A stretch of 64,000 nt of DNA from Lactobacillus kimbladii (GCF_014323605.1 NZ_SCMB01000001.1:434001-498000); one strand, 5' to 3'. Shown: positions 18,258 to 27,186, numbered from the stretch's first letter. Notes: generated from the letters alone by a model not told the origin. A program made the numbers and translations.

Positions 18258-18935
18258 ATGGCGAACAAAATAATCAAGATTGCATATTTATACGAAGACC
18301 TGATGAACACCTATGGTGATTCCGGAGATGTTAAAATCATAAGTTTTTTACTTAAAAAGCAAGGCTATACTACGCAAGTCGATAATATTTCTCTTGGTAG
18401 TGAGTTCAATGCTTTTGACTATGATTTCATCTTTTTTGGCGGTGGACAGGACTTCGAGCAAACTGTTATTGCCAAAGATTTACCGCGTCATAAAGAAACT
18501 TTAACCAAGTACATTAACGCAGGTAAACCTATGGTAGGCGTTTGTGGCGGCTACCAACTCGTTGGCACTTATTACAAAACTAATGCCGGTGTGACTATCA
18601 AGGGGCTAGATATCCTGCCCTTCCATACTGTTTTTAAAGCAGATAAGCGCATGATTGGCGATACCCGCTACATGAGTGAATGGGGCGAAGTCAAGGCCTT
18701 TGAAAATCATTCCGGGCAAACTTATTTTGACGATCAGGATAAGCTGCATCCCTTAGGAGAAATGATTGAAGGCTACGGCAACAACCCGCAAGACCACGTT
18801 GAAGGCCTGCGTTATCGTAATTTCACTGGTACCTATTCTCACGGACCATTGTTAAAAAACTTGAATGTCGCTAATGCCATAGTAAAGATGATTCTTGAAT
18901 GGCATGATGAGCGAATAGCAGCTAAAACAAATTAA
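18258..18935 (+). CDS. gatD: Lipid II isoglutaminyl synthase glutamine amidotransferase subunit
   Basis: A 225-residue class I glutamine amidotransferase of the CobB/CobQ-like type. It is expected to hydrolyse glutamine and pass ammonia to MurT, which amidates the D-Glu of lipid II at the membrane. The nucleophile Cys96 (GVCGGYQL) and His195 (TYSHGPLL) are in place, and the N-terminal YLYEDLMNTYGDSGD is typical of GatD. The family usually sits in a murT-gatD operon, but no Mur ligase-like gene is nearby, so the partner must be elsewhere. AGGGG precedes ATG 18258. Confidence 0.9.
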   Translation: MANKIIKIAYLYEDLMNTYGDSGDVKIISFLLKKQGYTTQVDNISLGSEFNAFDYDFIFFGGGQDFEQTVIAKDLPRHKETLTKYINAGKPMVGVCGGYQLVGTYYKTNAGVTIKGLDILPFHTVFKADKRMIGDTRYMSEWGEVKAFENHSGQTYFDDQDKLHPLGEMIEGYGNNPQDHVEGLRYRNFTGTYSHGPLLKNLNVANAIVKMILEWHDERIAAKTN

Positions 18936-18967
18936 TTGCAAAAAAGCTACTAGACGTAGTAAATGAT

Positions 18968-19008
18968 ATGACCCCTGAATTAAGACAATTTCGCAGGTCA
19001 TATTTTTA
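18968..19008 (+). terminator. Probable terminator after gatD
   Basis: The arms ATGACCCCTG and CAGGTCAT (two-base bulge) are followed by ATTTTTAT. The same sequence could instead be the terminal inverted repeat of the decayed insertion sequence that starts here. Confidence 0.45.
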
Positions 19009-19097
19009 TGTCTAAATTGTCTAAGCAAGATAAAATTGAAATCTATTATCTTTGGCATGATTATCAAATTGGCTCTGGTGAATTAAGTTGGCGTTAA
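19008..19097 (+). pseudogene. Remnant of an IS3-family transposase OrfA
   Basis: A 29-codon reading (MSKLSKQDKIEIYYLWHDYQ...) matches the start of IS3/IS150-type OrfA proteins common in lactobacilli, where a helix-turn-helix follows. The frame stops after ELSWR and nothing of the helix-turn-helix or OrfB remains. It is a small scar of an insertion sequence. Confidence 0.55.
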
Positions 19098-19274
19098 ATG
19101 TATTTTTATTGTTTAGTGAACTAAAACTCATCTATTCTTCTTTTATTCTTTACTATTTTGAGTTGATCCAAACATTATTATAGATATTAAATATCTTTCT
19201 TTCGTATAAATAGATGCCACATTTAAATAAATAATTTATTTAATTAGTTATATTGCTGACTTTAATTACTACAT

Positions 19275-19316
19275 AAAAATACTCCTAGCAAGCAAAGTTG
19301 TTAGGAGCATTCTTTA
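19275..19316 (-). terminator. Bidirectional terminator near the small membrane protein
   Basis: The stem CTCCTAGCAA / TTGTTAGGAG (one wobble) is flanked by AAAAAT and TTCTTTATT. It lies about 70 bases beyond the stop of the minus-strand gene at 19385. Confidence 0.7.
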
Positions 19317-19384
19317 TTAGAAATAAAATGGCGGGGCTAAAACATTTTAACCAATCTCTTTGACTTAAAATTTAATTGTTAAAT

Positions 19385-19738
19385 TTATAGATCTCCACCA
19401 TATTTTTTACGCATCTTTAAGTCATAATGTATGGCAATAAGTAATATCAATGTCCAAACGGCGCATATTATAATTAATGGCCACACATCAACTACTTTTT
19501 GAATATATACTGAAACATTAGCTTTAATTGGAAATATGAAGTACATGAATAATGCGCCCCATGGAACCAAAAAAGGAATACAAGATAAAAATATTTCAAC
19601 ATTTTTAGGATATAGTCGTGGTCTACTATAGACTTCTTTTTTGTGTCTACTTACATAAAATATACCTGCTATCACAAGGATAATTAATGAAAGCTGACCT
19701 ACATGAAGTATGAATTGTATAACTGGTGAAGTAGCCAT
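19385..19738 (-). CDS. Small membrane protein of unknown function
   Basis: A 117-residue protein with three predicted membrane segments (near residues 8-28, 48-70 and 85-105) separated by a basic loop (SRHKKEVYSRPRLYPKN). I do not recognise the family. ATG 19738 is preceded by GGGGG, an acceptable ribosome binding site. It is a single gene with its own terminator. The topology would fit a small immunity or accessory membrane protein, but nothing in the context proves this. Confidence 0.6.
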   Translation of the reverse strand: MATSPVIQFILHVGQLSLIILVIAGIFYVSRHKKEVYSRPRLYPKNVEIFLSCIPFLVPWGALFMYFIFPIKANVSVYIQKVVDVWPLIIICAVWTLILLIAIHYDLKMRKKYGGDL

Positions 19739-20210
19739 TTTTGAGCCCCCTTAACATACAAACTATTTGATAGTCTGTAATGTTTTTAGAATTTTAATCG
19801 TGCAAAACTCCTTCGGAGTCTTGTGCAGCCTAATTTATATCTTGATAAATTCCTGATTTTCTATAGCTGGCATTAAAGTTAGATAAATTAGTTGCCCAGG
19901 TTTGTGCCCTGTTTTGTACTATAGCCGAGGCATTTTGCTAAAAGTGCAAGCTTTTATTTAAAAACCGCATAACTGAAAATGTAATAAACATTATAAATTC
20001 TTTCTATAAAGAATTAATATATATATTAGAAATTATGTTAAATTTAGAACTCTATTTTTAATTTTATTCCTACTTTCATAATAACATTGATTTTTATGAA
20101 AATGTGTGCAAAGCCTGCACAATAAGGAAAAAATATTGTTTAATATTTATAGAATAAATATTAAAAACAGAATAATTTTTTAATAAAACTAATTAAGGTA
20201 ATTGGCCGGT
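19739..20210 (+). other. AT-rich gap upstream of the Rgg-like gene, with two inverted repeats
   Basis: No gene is seen in these 470 bases. A hairpin with a CTTCGG tetraloop lies near 19800-19828 (GTGCAAAACTCC...GGAGTCTTGTGCA, bulged) without a T-run. The palindrome TGTGCA-AAGCC-TGCACA lies at 20105-20121, about 90 bases before the regulator start, and could be an operator. The rest is AT-rich. Confidence 0.5.
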
Positions 20211-21050
20211 ATGAGTAGATTTGGTATAACTATTAGAAAATTGAGAATATCCCGCAGAATAACACAACAAGAGTTAGCAAATGATCTTTTTGACCGCAGT
20301 GAACTTTATAAGATAGAACATAGTGAATTAGCTGTTTCTTATGAGAATGAAATCGAACTGATTAAACGACTAAGTCTTACACCAGATGAATTTGAATATA
20401 TTAGTAATAATTATACTTTAAGCTTTAAGCGACGACTATTACACCGTTTTTTTGAACTTGAAATAAGTACAGATACTGCCGATAATAGTATCGCTGATAT
20501 AGAAGCATTGTTGCAAGATTGCTTTTTGGTAGAAAATGACGGGGACATCGGAAGAATTAAAACAATTTTAGAAGCTTTATTATTAGCCAATAAACCTAAA
20601 GGGTTAGACAAAGCTAAAAAGATGGTGCAACCAATCTGGTTTGATTATCTGGCTAAAACTAAAATTCTTACAATCACTGATATTTATGTTCTAAATACAA
20701 TTTTATTTGCTTTTGATTATGAAACTGCAAATGAAATTATTGCTAAAATCATTATGGTAATTGACAGAGATTACCCTTTTAAAAAAGCTTTGAAAATTAA
20801 TACTTTAATTAATCAGGCCATGATAGAAATGCTGGATCATAAATTTAAGCTGGCAGCTGATAATATGCTTAAGCTAAAGCCGCTAATTAAAAAGCTTGGT
20901 CAATATGATAAATTGCTTGTAATAAGGGCAAGAATTGCGGTTTGTCAAAAAGATAAAACTAAAGCTTTGGAACAAGTAAGTTTACTAGAAAAAATTGAGG
21001 CGCAACAATTAGCTAATAATTTGAAATCAGAAATCAAAGAATTTCTTTAG
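20211..21050 (+). CDS. Rgg/GadR/MutR-like transcriptional regulator
   Basis: A 279-residue regulator with an N-terminal helix-turn-helix (residues about 4-60, including RITQQELANDLFDRSELYKI) and a long helical C-terminal part resembling the TPR-like peptide-binding domain of Rgg proteins. Members often respond to short secreted peptides. No classic SHP pheromone gene is seen beside it, but a small secreted or anchored protein is encoded just downstream. ATG 20211 is chosen because AAGG is 12 bases upstream; an in-frame TTG at 20202 is too close to it. It could be self-regulated through the palindrome at 20105-20121. Confidence 0.75.
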   Translation: MSRFGITIRKLRISRRITQQELANDLFDRSELYKIEHSELAVSYENEIELIKRLSLTPDEFEYISNNYTLSFKRRLLHRFFELEISTDTADNSIADIEALLQDCFLVENDGDIGRIKTILEALLLANKPKGLDKAKKMVQPIWFDYLAKTKILTITDIYVLNTILFAFDYETANEIIAKIIMVIDRDYPFKKALKINTLINQAMIEMLDHKFKLAADNMLKLKPLIKKLGQYDKLLVIRARIAVCQKDKTKALEQVSLLEKIEAQQLANNLKSEIKEFL

Positions 21051-21295
21051 ACTTATTGAACATAGTCTAGTGAACAATTATTTCCTCTATAATCATATAA
21101 ATTCTAATATGTTCGCAAAAGTGTACTTTATCTCCCATATATATTTTAATGAGAGTTACATCGTTGCCTTTGACCTCCATAACCACTGTGTTGTCAATTG
21201 TTGCTATATTTTTTATATGTTGCGACAAGCTCAAAAGGCTCTGCCGATGTATTATTCATCTCAGGCATATTATCGTATTAAACAAGGAAGCAAAA

Positions 21296-21622
21296 ATGAA
21301 AAAAACTATAACTGTATTTATTTTAACATTTCTCTTTATAGGCATGGGAATGGGCTTTATACATTATTATAGAATTAATTCTTTAGAAAAAACCGTATAT
21401 CTTAGTGCTGGCGAAAGAAAATATTCATATAACTTAGACACATATAAATGCTTACATAATAAAAAAATTGCTTCTGTTAAAATAACTACTGATAATCAAG
21501 GATCTTATGATACGCTTTATTATGTCGGAAAAATTAATAATAGATATTATGGCTTTCTATTTAAAGATCGTGGCATATTAAGAAAAGCAAAATTAATTTA
21601 TATTAAAAAAATTGATGAATAA
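21296..21622 (+). CDS. Small secreted or membrane-anchored protein of unknown function
   Basis: A 108-residue protein starting MKKTITVFILTFLFIGMGMG, a signal peptide or N-terminal anchor, followed by a basic extracellular part rich in Tyr and Lys (YLSAGERKYSYNLDTYKC, KITTDNQGSY). The family is not recognised; it resembles the small DUF1093-like (YxeA-type) extracytoplasmic proteins of Firmicutes in size and layout. ATG 21296 follows AAGGAAG. It lies about 245 bases after the Rgg-like gene on the same strand, so it may be that regulator's target. A consensus TATAAT at 21088-21093 could belong to its promoter. Confidence 0.65.
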   Translation: MKKTITVFILTFLFIGMGMGFIHYYRINSLEKTVYLSAGERKYSYNLDTYKCLHNKKIASVKITTDNQGSYDTLYYVGKINNRYYGFLFKDRGILRKAKLIYIKKIDE

Positions 21623-21674
21623 TAGCATATTAGCTTTTAATATAATGATTTTAACAATGCGAAATGACTGAACT

Positions 21675-21710
21675 AAAAAGGCAGCTTAAACTTGGTAAGC
21701 TGCCTTTTCT
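21675..21710 (+). terminator. Bidirectional terminator
   Basis: The perfect stem AAAAGGCAGCTTA / TAAGCTGCCTTTT separates the converging small genes at 21296-21622 and 21725-22156. Confidence 0.85.
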
Positions 21711-21724
21711 ATAAATTAATGAAA

Positions 21725-22156
21725 TTAACCGTAATATTGATCCTGGTCTAAAGCAGTTTCATCAAAATCAACTATCATAAATTCATAGTTTGAAAAACAC
21801 TCCATCCAGTTGTTATAATAGTCGTTCTCTCTTTTTAGCGCCTTGCTGTTTTCTTCTCCTTCTATTATAAAAGGCTTTGAACGTATATTAAAATTTGCAT
21901 GTATTGCAACCAGCAAATTCAATAAACACAAGAAATCTTTTGCGGAATCCACACTTACATGAAAAGATTTAAACGAATTATTATTTTCGCCAAGATAACT
22001 TTTTGCTCTATTATACTCATCAGCAGATTCTGCCTTATGATTTTCAACGCTATTTACATTCTCTTCAATAATAGCTGTCGGAGCTTGCTTTTTAAAAAAA
22101 TCTAGTATCTTTCTTAATTTAAAAAATTGTTCATCATTCATTTTTATTATTCTCAT
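21725..22156 (-). CDS. Hypothetical acidic protein
   Basis: A 143-residue soluble acidic protein without signal peptide or membrane segments. I do not recognise its family. It has an N-terminal helical part (EQFFKLRKILDFFKKQ), a central segment VSVDSAKDFLCLLNLLVA and an acidic C-terminus (IVDFDETALDQDQ). The start is uncertain between ATG 22156 and ATG 22141; neither has a good ribosome binding site. The frame ends at a shared terminator, which supports a real gene. Confidence 0.5.
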   Translation of the reverse strand: MRIIKMNDEQFFKLRKILDFFKKQAPTAIIEENVNSVENHKAESADEYNRAKSYLGENNNSFKSFHVSVDSAKDFLCLLNLLVAIHANFNIRSKPFIIEGEENSKALKRENDYYNNWMECFSNYEFMIVDFDETALDQDQYYG

Positions 22157-22264
22157 TTAAAAGGCGGTGCTCGGAAACATTATATCTCCTATGAAGCCAT
22201 CAATTTTGCCGCTTAAAGTGGCATAGCCATGTCATCTACGAATGCAAGAATAAGAATATTGCGG
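22157..22264 (+). other. Short GC-richer segment, possible decayed foreign coding remnant
   Basis: These bases look richer in G and C than the surroundings. On the plus strand they include an open stretch reading CRLKWHSHVIYECKNKNIA and running to a stop near 22306. It resembles the style of transposase fragments but I cannot assign a family. Confidence 0.25.
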
Positions 22265-22525
22265 CTAAGTTTGGCATCGGCCTATACCGCGAGCACTATA
22301 ACTGACGGTTCTTGCTTTTTTGCTTCCACTAGCATAGTAGTGCATTGTTAGCTCTCCAGACCAATTATAGACTAGAAATACAGGTTTAAGATCAGTTGCT
22401 TTTAGTGCATAATATATGCTGCCACTAGTAACCCACATTTTAGAAATTCCTAAATCACCATTAACAGTACTAGGTAAATCTACATTATTATAAAATAAAT
22501 ATATCTTGCTTTCCCCAAGTTGCAC
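22265..22525 (-). CDS. Hypothetical small protein or gene fragment
   Basis: An 86-codon frame with a GTG start at 22525 preceded by AGGA. The reading is protein-like (KIYLFYNNVDLPSTVNG, VFLVYNWSGELTMHYYASG), and the open frame extends upstream past GTG for about 16 more codons through a CNYC motif without an ATG. It may be the 3' part of a lost gene. Its last codons run into the GC-richer patch at 22157-22300, so the C-terminus may not be native. No family is recognised. Confidence 0.3.
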   Translation of the reverse strand: MQLGESKIYLFYNNVDLPSTVNGDLGISKMWVTSGSIYYALKATDLKPVFLVYNWSGELTMHYYASGSKKARTVSYSARGIGRCQT

Positions 22526-22631
22526 ACTTTCCTGGGACTTTGAACAATAATTACATTGTCCAATATCAAAATTTTATTATGAAATTGACTAAAGACAAGT
22601 AAGAATAAAATAAAAGCGGTTTTTACAGAAG

Positions 22632-23291
22632 TTACTTCCAATCTTGCTTTTCATAAGCCATCTGCCAAAACTGCAATTCATAATAGCTGCTGCGCACAAA
22701 CGCAGTTTGCATTTGCTCAAGTTCTTCATTAGTCGCACTTTCAGCCAAAGAGTTGGTTAAATGCAGCATTTTTGTTACGTTGGCACCATACCACTCGCCA
22801 TCATAAGTATCAATCCACTCTTGGTAATAAGAAACCGGTGAGCCCTTTTCTGCCATTTTTTGGCCAATTTCCTGATAGAGCCAGTAACATGGTAAAAGTG
22901 CTGCAACCGCTGGTTTAACACCAGATCGATTTAATGTCATATGCATATGGTTAACGTAGTTATAAGCTGCTGGCGCCACCGGAGTTTCAGCAATTTCAGA
23001 CGCAGTTATGTTTAATTCTTCAAAAAAATGGCCTCGCACTGATATTTCGACATCTTTCAAGTCTTGTGCCCCTGCCAGTAAAAATTCCTTTACTTCCTGA
23101 TTATCCGTTTTTGCCGCAATTAATTTATGCAACTTGCTGAATTCTCTTAAATAATAGCGATCCTGCAACAGATAAAATTTAAAAGTTGCAATTGGGAGTT
23201 CGCCACTTTGTAACTCCTTTATAAAGGGATGCACCATACTTTTATGCCACAATGCCTTCCCAGCTTCGTGCAGTCGATCCGTAAAATTCAT
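22632..23291 (-). CDS. tenA: Thiaminase II (TenA)
   Basis: A 219-residue all-helical TenA protein. It releases HMP from thiamine breakdown products such as formylaminopyrimidine, feeding salvage. The catalytic Cys135 (LLPCYWLYQEIG) has the same number as in Bacillus subtilis TenA, and the C-terminal Glu region SSYYELQFWQMAY is present. AAGGAG lies eight bases before ATG 23291. The gene diverges from the riboswitch-controlled thiM-thiD-thiE operon, whose kinases would phosphorylate its HMP product. No TPP aptamer is seen on its own side. Confidence 0.95.
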   Translation of the reverse strand: MNFTDRLHEAGKALWHKSMVHPFIKELQSGELPIATFKFYLLQDRYYLREFSKLHKLIAAKTDNQEVKEFLLAGAQDLKDVEISVRGHFFEELNITASEIAETPVAPAAYNYVNHMHMTLNRSGVKPAVAALLPCYWLYQEIGQKMAEKGSPVSYYQEWIDTYDGEWYGANVTKMLHLTNSLAESATNEELEQMQTAFVRSSYYELQFWQMAYEKQDWK

Positions 23292-23472
23292 GAATATTCT
23301 CCTTCGAGTTAAATAATATTGTAAAATGACTGTTAATTATTATTGATTACATTTTACTAAAGATAAACTCTAACCACTATACTGTTTTTGACTGTTATGC
23401 ACAATCTTTTAATAACAGTCAAAGTACCAGCATTTATAGTTTATAATAGATAGCAACTTTATCAACCTACTA

Positions 23473-23501
23473 TTGTAATCAGTAATAAATTCCGTTATAA
23501 T
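23473..23501 (+). promoter_or_regulatory. Promoter of the thi operon
   Basis: TTGTAA (23473-23478), a 17-base spacer and a perfect TATAAT (23496-23501) place transcription start just before the TPP aptamer. Confidence 0.75.
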
Positions 23502-23512
23502 TGTAAGCGATA

Positions 23513-23594
23513 ACACGAGGGGTGCCTTTTTGGCTGAGATGAAAATATTTCAGACCCTTTGAACCTGTAAGTTAATACTTGCGTAGGAACGTGT
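23513..23594 (+). promoter_or_regulatory. TPP riboswitch (THI element)
   Basis: P1 forms from ACACG (23513-23517) and CGTGT (23590-23594). Inside lie the conserved GGGGTGCC, GGCTGAGAT and ACCCTTTGAACCTG segments of the TPP aptamer. TPP binding is expected to switch off the downstream thiM-thiD-thiE genes by favouring the following terminator. Confidence 0.96.
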
Positions 23595-23608
23595 CAAAAC
23601 TGCTGAAG

Positions 23609-23639
23609 CTTTGGCATTTCCGCATGCCAAAGTTTTTTT
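23609..23639 (+). terminator. Riboswitch-controlled terminator
   Basis: CTTTGGCAT / ATGCCAAAG followed by seven T forms the expression platform between the TPP aptamer and thiM. The 3' side of the aptamer (CAAAACTGCTGAAGC) is available for a competing fold. Confidence 0.85.
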
Positions 23640-23681
23640 ATTAGTCACAAATTTTAAGGATATTAAATTAGGAGTAATAAA

Positions 23682-24470
23682 ATGCAGTTAAAATTATTAG
23701 ACAAATTACGAGCAGAAAACCCTGTTATTTTCAATATTGCTAATTTTGTAACAGTTCAAGACGTGGCCAATGCTGTTAATGCTATTGGTGCTTCACCAAT
23801 TATGAGCAATGAAATCGCTGAAGCTGAAGAAATTGTGCGGATGGCTTCCGCTGTGGCAGTTAATATTGGTTGTTTAACCAAGCAGCAAATTAACCACATT
23901 AAAAAAGTGGAAGATTTAGCGCGCCAATATAATAAACCCATAGTATTTGATCCCGTTGCCGTTGGCGCCGTGGAGTACCGTTATAAAATCACAGATAAAC
24001 TTTTATGGGATTTTCATACCAGTAGTATTCGGGGCAATATTGGTGAGATAGCTGCCTTAGGTGGCTTTGATTGGAGCTCAAAGGGGATTGATGCAGGCTC
24101 CGGTTCTGGTGATATTGATGAAATTACTGCAAAAACTGCTCAAAAATATCGTTGCACAGTCATTGCGAGCGGGCCTATAGACACAATAAGCGACGGTAAA
24201 AGAATAGCCCATATCCATAACGGCTCACCCCTTTTTAAAACTCATGTCGGCTCAGGAGATATGTTAACCAGTATTGTCACAGCTTTTACAGCTGTTGCTG
24301 ACGATCCTTTTGAAGCAGCTCAAATAGGTGCTTTAGTTTTCAGTTGCGCTGGTCAATTAGTAGTTAAAGATCATCCCAATGTCGGGCCCGCTACTTTTGG
24401 CATGTATCTCATGGATTATCTGTATAAAGTAAAAGTTGCAGATATTGAACAAATTGCTGATTTTGATTAA
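23682..24470 (+). CDS. thiM: Hydroxyethylthiazole kinase
   Basis: A 262-residue ribokinase-like enzyme phosphorylating the thiazole moiety (THZ) for thiamine salvage. It has the N-terminal NPVIFNIANFVTVQDVANA, the ASPIMSNEIAEAEE substrate loop, and the C-terminal GSGDMLTSI catalytic segment in place of the usual GTGD. GGAGT lies nine bases before ATG 23682. It is the first gene of a three-gene operon behind the TPP riboswitch. Confidence 0.95.
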   Translation: MQLKLLDKLRAENPVIFNIANFVTVQDVANAVNAIGASPIMSNEIAEAEEIVRMASAVAVNIGCLTKQQINHIKKVEDLARQYNKPIVFDPVAVGAVEYRYKITDKLLWDFHTSSIRGNIGEIAALGGFDWSSKGIDAGSGSGDIDEITAKTAQKYRCTVIASGPIDTISDGKRIAHIHNGSPLFKTHVGSGDMLTSIVTAFTAVADDPFEAAQIGALVFSCAGQLVVKDHPNVGPATFGMYLMDYLYKVKVADIEQIADFD

Positions 24471-24478
24471 GGAACTTT

Positions 24479-25285
24479 ATGATGACTGAAAAAATTAATT
24501 CTTTTCCCCAGGTTTTAACTATTGCCGGCACAGATTCAGGTGGAGGTGCCGGAATCATGGCTGATTTAAAAACTTTTCAAATGCAAAAAGTATTTGGTAC
24601 AGCTGTTGTAGTAGCAGTGACAGCACAAAACACTTTGGGGGTCCAGAAATCTTTTTTACTGCCTTTAGAAATGATCGATGCCCAATTCGCCTCTTTGGCA
24701 GAAGATTTCCACATCCGTGCTTGTAAAACAGGAATGTTGGGCGATGCAGATCACGTTCACCAAGTTGCACTTAATTTGCAAAAGTATGACTTTGGTCCTA
24801 TTACCATAGATCCAGTGATGATTGCTAAGGGGGGCGCACCATTATTAAGTCAAGATGCTGTTGCCACCGTTAAAAACGAATTGCTGCCTTTAGCCGATCT
24901 AATAACACCCAACTTGCCAGAAGCGGAGACTTTAACTGGCATCAAGGTACAAGATCAAGGCCAATATCCAAAATTAGCTCATAAATTACAAGATATGGGA
25001 GTTAAAAATGTGCTAATTAAAGGCGGTCATGCAAGTAGCGCAGAAGTAAAAGATTATGCTTTATTTGCTGATGGTTCTGATCTTTGGGTCAGCAGTTCCA
25101 GGATACATACCGAGCGCACCCATGGCACCGGTGACACGTTAGCTGCAGCAATTACGGCTCAGCTGGCTTTAGGTCAAAGTTTACCTGTGGCAATTAAAAT
25201 TGCTAAAAAGTACGTTACCAAAACTATTAAAGAAACTATTCAAGTTGGTCATGGTCACGGCCCCTTAAATCATTGGGCTCAGTAA
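24479..25285 (+). CDS. thiD: Hydroxymethylpyrimidine/phosphomethylpyrimidine kinase
   Basis: A 268-residue bifunctional kinase converting HMP to HMP-PP. The signature GTDSGGGAGIMADLKTFQ near residue 18 and HGTGDTLAAAI near residue 215 are present. It starts nine bases after the thiM stop; ATG 24479 and ATG 24482 are both possible behind AAGGA. ThiC and the thiazole synthesis genes are absent here, so the pathway works by salvage. Confidence 0.95.
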   Translation: MMTEKINSFPQVLTIAGTDSGGGAGIMADLKTFQMQKVFGTAVVVAVTAQNTLGVQKSFLLPLEMIDAQFASLAEDFHIRACKTGMLGDADHVHQVALNLQKYDFGPITIDPVMIAKGGAPLLSQDAVATVKNELLPLADLITPNLPEAETLTGIKVQDQGQYPKLAHKLQDMGVKNVLIKGGHASSAEVKDYALFADGSDLWVSSSRIHTERTHGTGDTLAAAITAQLALGQSLPVAIKIAKKYVTKTIKETIQVGHGHGPLNHWAQ

Positions 25286-25298
25286 TTTAGGAGAAATA

Positions 25299-25961
25299 AT
25301 GAAAGACTTTAACACTGATTTTTTACATGCTTACTTTATTTGTGGCAGTCAAGACGTTCCAGAAGGTAAAACATTACCGGGCATAGTCGAAGAAGCACTT
25401 GCTGCAGGTATTACTGCTTTTCAATTTCGGGACAAAGGTCCTAATTCAACTTTAAGTGAAGCTGAAAGACTCCCTATGGCGCAAAAGCTGCACCAATTGT
25501 GTTATGCGTATCACGTGCCCTTCTTCATTGACGATGATGTTCAGCTTGCACAACAAGTTCATGCCGAAGGCGTTCATGTTGGGCAAAGCGATGAAGAAAT
25601 CAGACAGGTCATTAAAGAAGTTGGCACTCAAATGATTATCGGCTATTCTTGCTCGAATTTAACGCAAGTTGAACAAGCCAATAAAATTAGCGGAATTGAT
25701 TATTATGGCAGCGGTCCAATTTATGCCACCCAATCTAAAAGTGATGCCGACCCCGAAATTGGTATTGCTGGCTTAAGCCAACTGGTCAAAAGCACAACCC
25801 GGCCAATTGTTGCTATTGGTGGAATTACTGCTAGCGACTTAGAAGCAATTGCTAAAAGTAAGGCAGCTGGGGCTGCAGTAATTTCTTTGATTGCCCAAAG
25901 CAATGATATTAAGCAAACCGTTAGTCAAATGCTTACAGCACCATGGATGAAAAATGACTAG
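25299..25961 (+). CDS. thiE: Thiamine-phosphate synthase
   Basis: A 220-residue TIM-barrel enzyme joining HMP-PP and THZ-P to give thiamine phosphate. Recognisable segments are FQFRDKG, HVGQSDEE, GYSCSN (family GxS), YGSGPIYATQSK and AIGGITASDL. GGAG lies 13 bases after the thiD stop. It is the last gene of the thi operon and is followed by a terminator. Confidence 0.96.
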   Translation: MKDFNTDFLHAYFICGSQDVPEGKTLPGIVEEALAAGITAFQFRDKGPNSTLSEAERLPMAQKLHQLCYAYHVPFFIDDDVQLAQQVHAEGVHVGQSDEEIRQVIKEVGTQMIIGYSCSNLTQVEQANKISGIDYYGSGPIYATQSKSDADPEIGIAGLSQLVKSTTRPIVAIGGITASDLEAIAKSKAAGAAVISLIAQSNDIKQTVSQMLTAPWMKND

Positions 25962-25978
25962 CACATTTTAAAAGCACA

Positions 25979-26014
25979 AAAAATGATTCTGCACTTGGCA
26001 GAACCATTTTTTTA
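25979..26014 (+). terminator. Bidirectional terminator between thiE and gap
   Basis: The stem AAAAAATGATTCTGC / GCAGAACCATTTTTTT (one mismatch) lies between two converging genes and has A- and T-runs on both sides. Confidence 0.85.
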
Positions 26015-26062
26015 TTGATGATAAACAGTCTTTAATTGTAAAAATATGAGTTATATTGATAA

Positions 26063-27082
26063 TTAACCTAACTGGGCAATCTTTTGCAGTGTTCTAATCA
26101 TTTGGGCTACAAAGCCGGACTCATTATCATACCAGGCGTAACCTTTGACTAGTTGTACCCCATTATCTCCAGTTTCAACTTGGGTAAGAGTTGGATCAAA
26201 GACCGAACCAAATTCAGTGCCAATAATATCTGATGAGACAATTTGGTCGTCATTATAGCCAAAAGAAGCATTGCCTTCGGTATGCTTTTTAATTCTAGCG
26301 TTAAATTCTTCAGCCGTAACTTTTTCTCTTAAAACGGCAGCTAGTTCAGTAATAGAACCAGAAATAACAGGGACTCGTTGAGCAATACCCGTAAGTTTGC
26401 CATCCAGTTCAGGTATAACTAGTCCAATAGCTTTAGCTGCTCCAGTTGAATGCGGAATAACATTAGCGACAGCGGCACGAGCATTACGGACGTTGCCACC
26501 ACGATCAGGGCCATCCTGCAACATTTGTGAAGCAGTATAGGCATGCGTGGTAGACATGATTCCCACCTGAATGCCAAATTCATCGTTCATTGCCTGTGCT
26601 AATGGTGCTAAACAATTAGTGGTACATGAGCCTGCGGAAATAATTTGATCAGAGTCAGTTAGTTGATCATCATTTACGCTATAGACAATAGTTTTCATAT
26701 TGCCTGCAGGAGCAGAAATTAATACTCTTTTAACACCGGCATCAAGGTGAGCTTGGGATTTTGCAGTTGAAGTATAAAATCCAGTGCATTCAAGTACTAT
26801 TTTAACCCCGTCGTTTTTAACCCACGGAATTTGACTGGCATCTTTTTCCGCATAAACCGGAATATTTTTACCATCAATTACAATACTATTAGTTGTAGCA
26901 GTTACTTCATGATTAAATTGACCATGCGCAGTATCATATTTTAATAAATGTGCTAACATACCTGGTGAGGTTAAGTCGTTGATTGCGACAATTTCGATGT
27001 CGTCACTGGCCACTTCATAAATTCGCCGTAAAGCGAGTCGACCGATGCGACCAAAGCCATTAATACCAATTTTTGTAGTCAT
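26063..27082 (-). CDS. gap: Glyceraldehyde-3-phosphate dehydrogenase, stand-alone copy
   Basis: A 339-residue GAPDH with intact parts: NAD-binding [15 protein letters not shown] with the NAD-specific Asp, catalytic Cys153 in SAGSCTTNC, and AWYDNESGF near the end. It is not in the usual cggR-gap-pgk-tpi glycolytic operon but alone, divergent from a LysR-type regulator. It also differs from the typical lactobacillus glycolytic Gap (for example [14 protein letters not shown]). It may therefore be a second, specially regulated copy. AAGGGGG precedes ATG 27082. Confidence 0.93.
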   Translation of the reverse strand: MTTKIGINGFGRIGRLALRRIYEVASDDIEIVAINDLTSPGMLAHLLKYDTAHGQFNHEVTATTNSIVIDGKNIPVYAEKDASQIPWVKNDGVKIVLECTGFYTSTAKSQAHLDAGVKRVLISAPAGNMKTIVYSVNDDQLTDSDQIISAGSCTTNCLAPLAQAMNDEFGIQVGIMSTTHAYTASQMLQDGPDRGGNVRNARAAVANVIPHSTGAAKAIGLVIPELDGKLTGIAQRVPVISGSITELAAVLREKVTAEEFNARIKKHTEGNASFGYNDDQIVSSDIIGTEFGSVFDPTLTQVETGDNGVQLVKGYAWYDNESGFVAQMIRTLQKIAQLG

Positions 27083-27186
27083 AATAAGTTCCCCCTTTAG
27101 ATTACAAAATTAGTATATTAAAACTAAATCACCTTGCATAATCCGAGATTGTAATAGGGTTATCACTTTTAATGATATGGAGTATT

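Noticed and set aside
19800..19828. Hairpin with CTTCGG loop as a terminator or small RNA
   Set aside because: There is no T-run on either strand and no promoter in front; it is only recorded as a repeat in the gap.
21070..21372. 100-codon frame overlapping the small exported protein
   Set aside because: It overlaps the better supported gene at 21296 with a good ribosome binding site, and its composition is unlike a protein.
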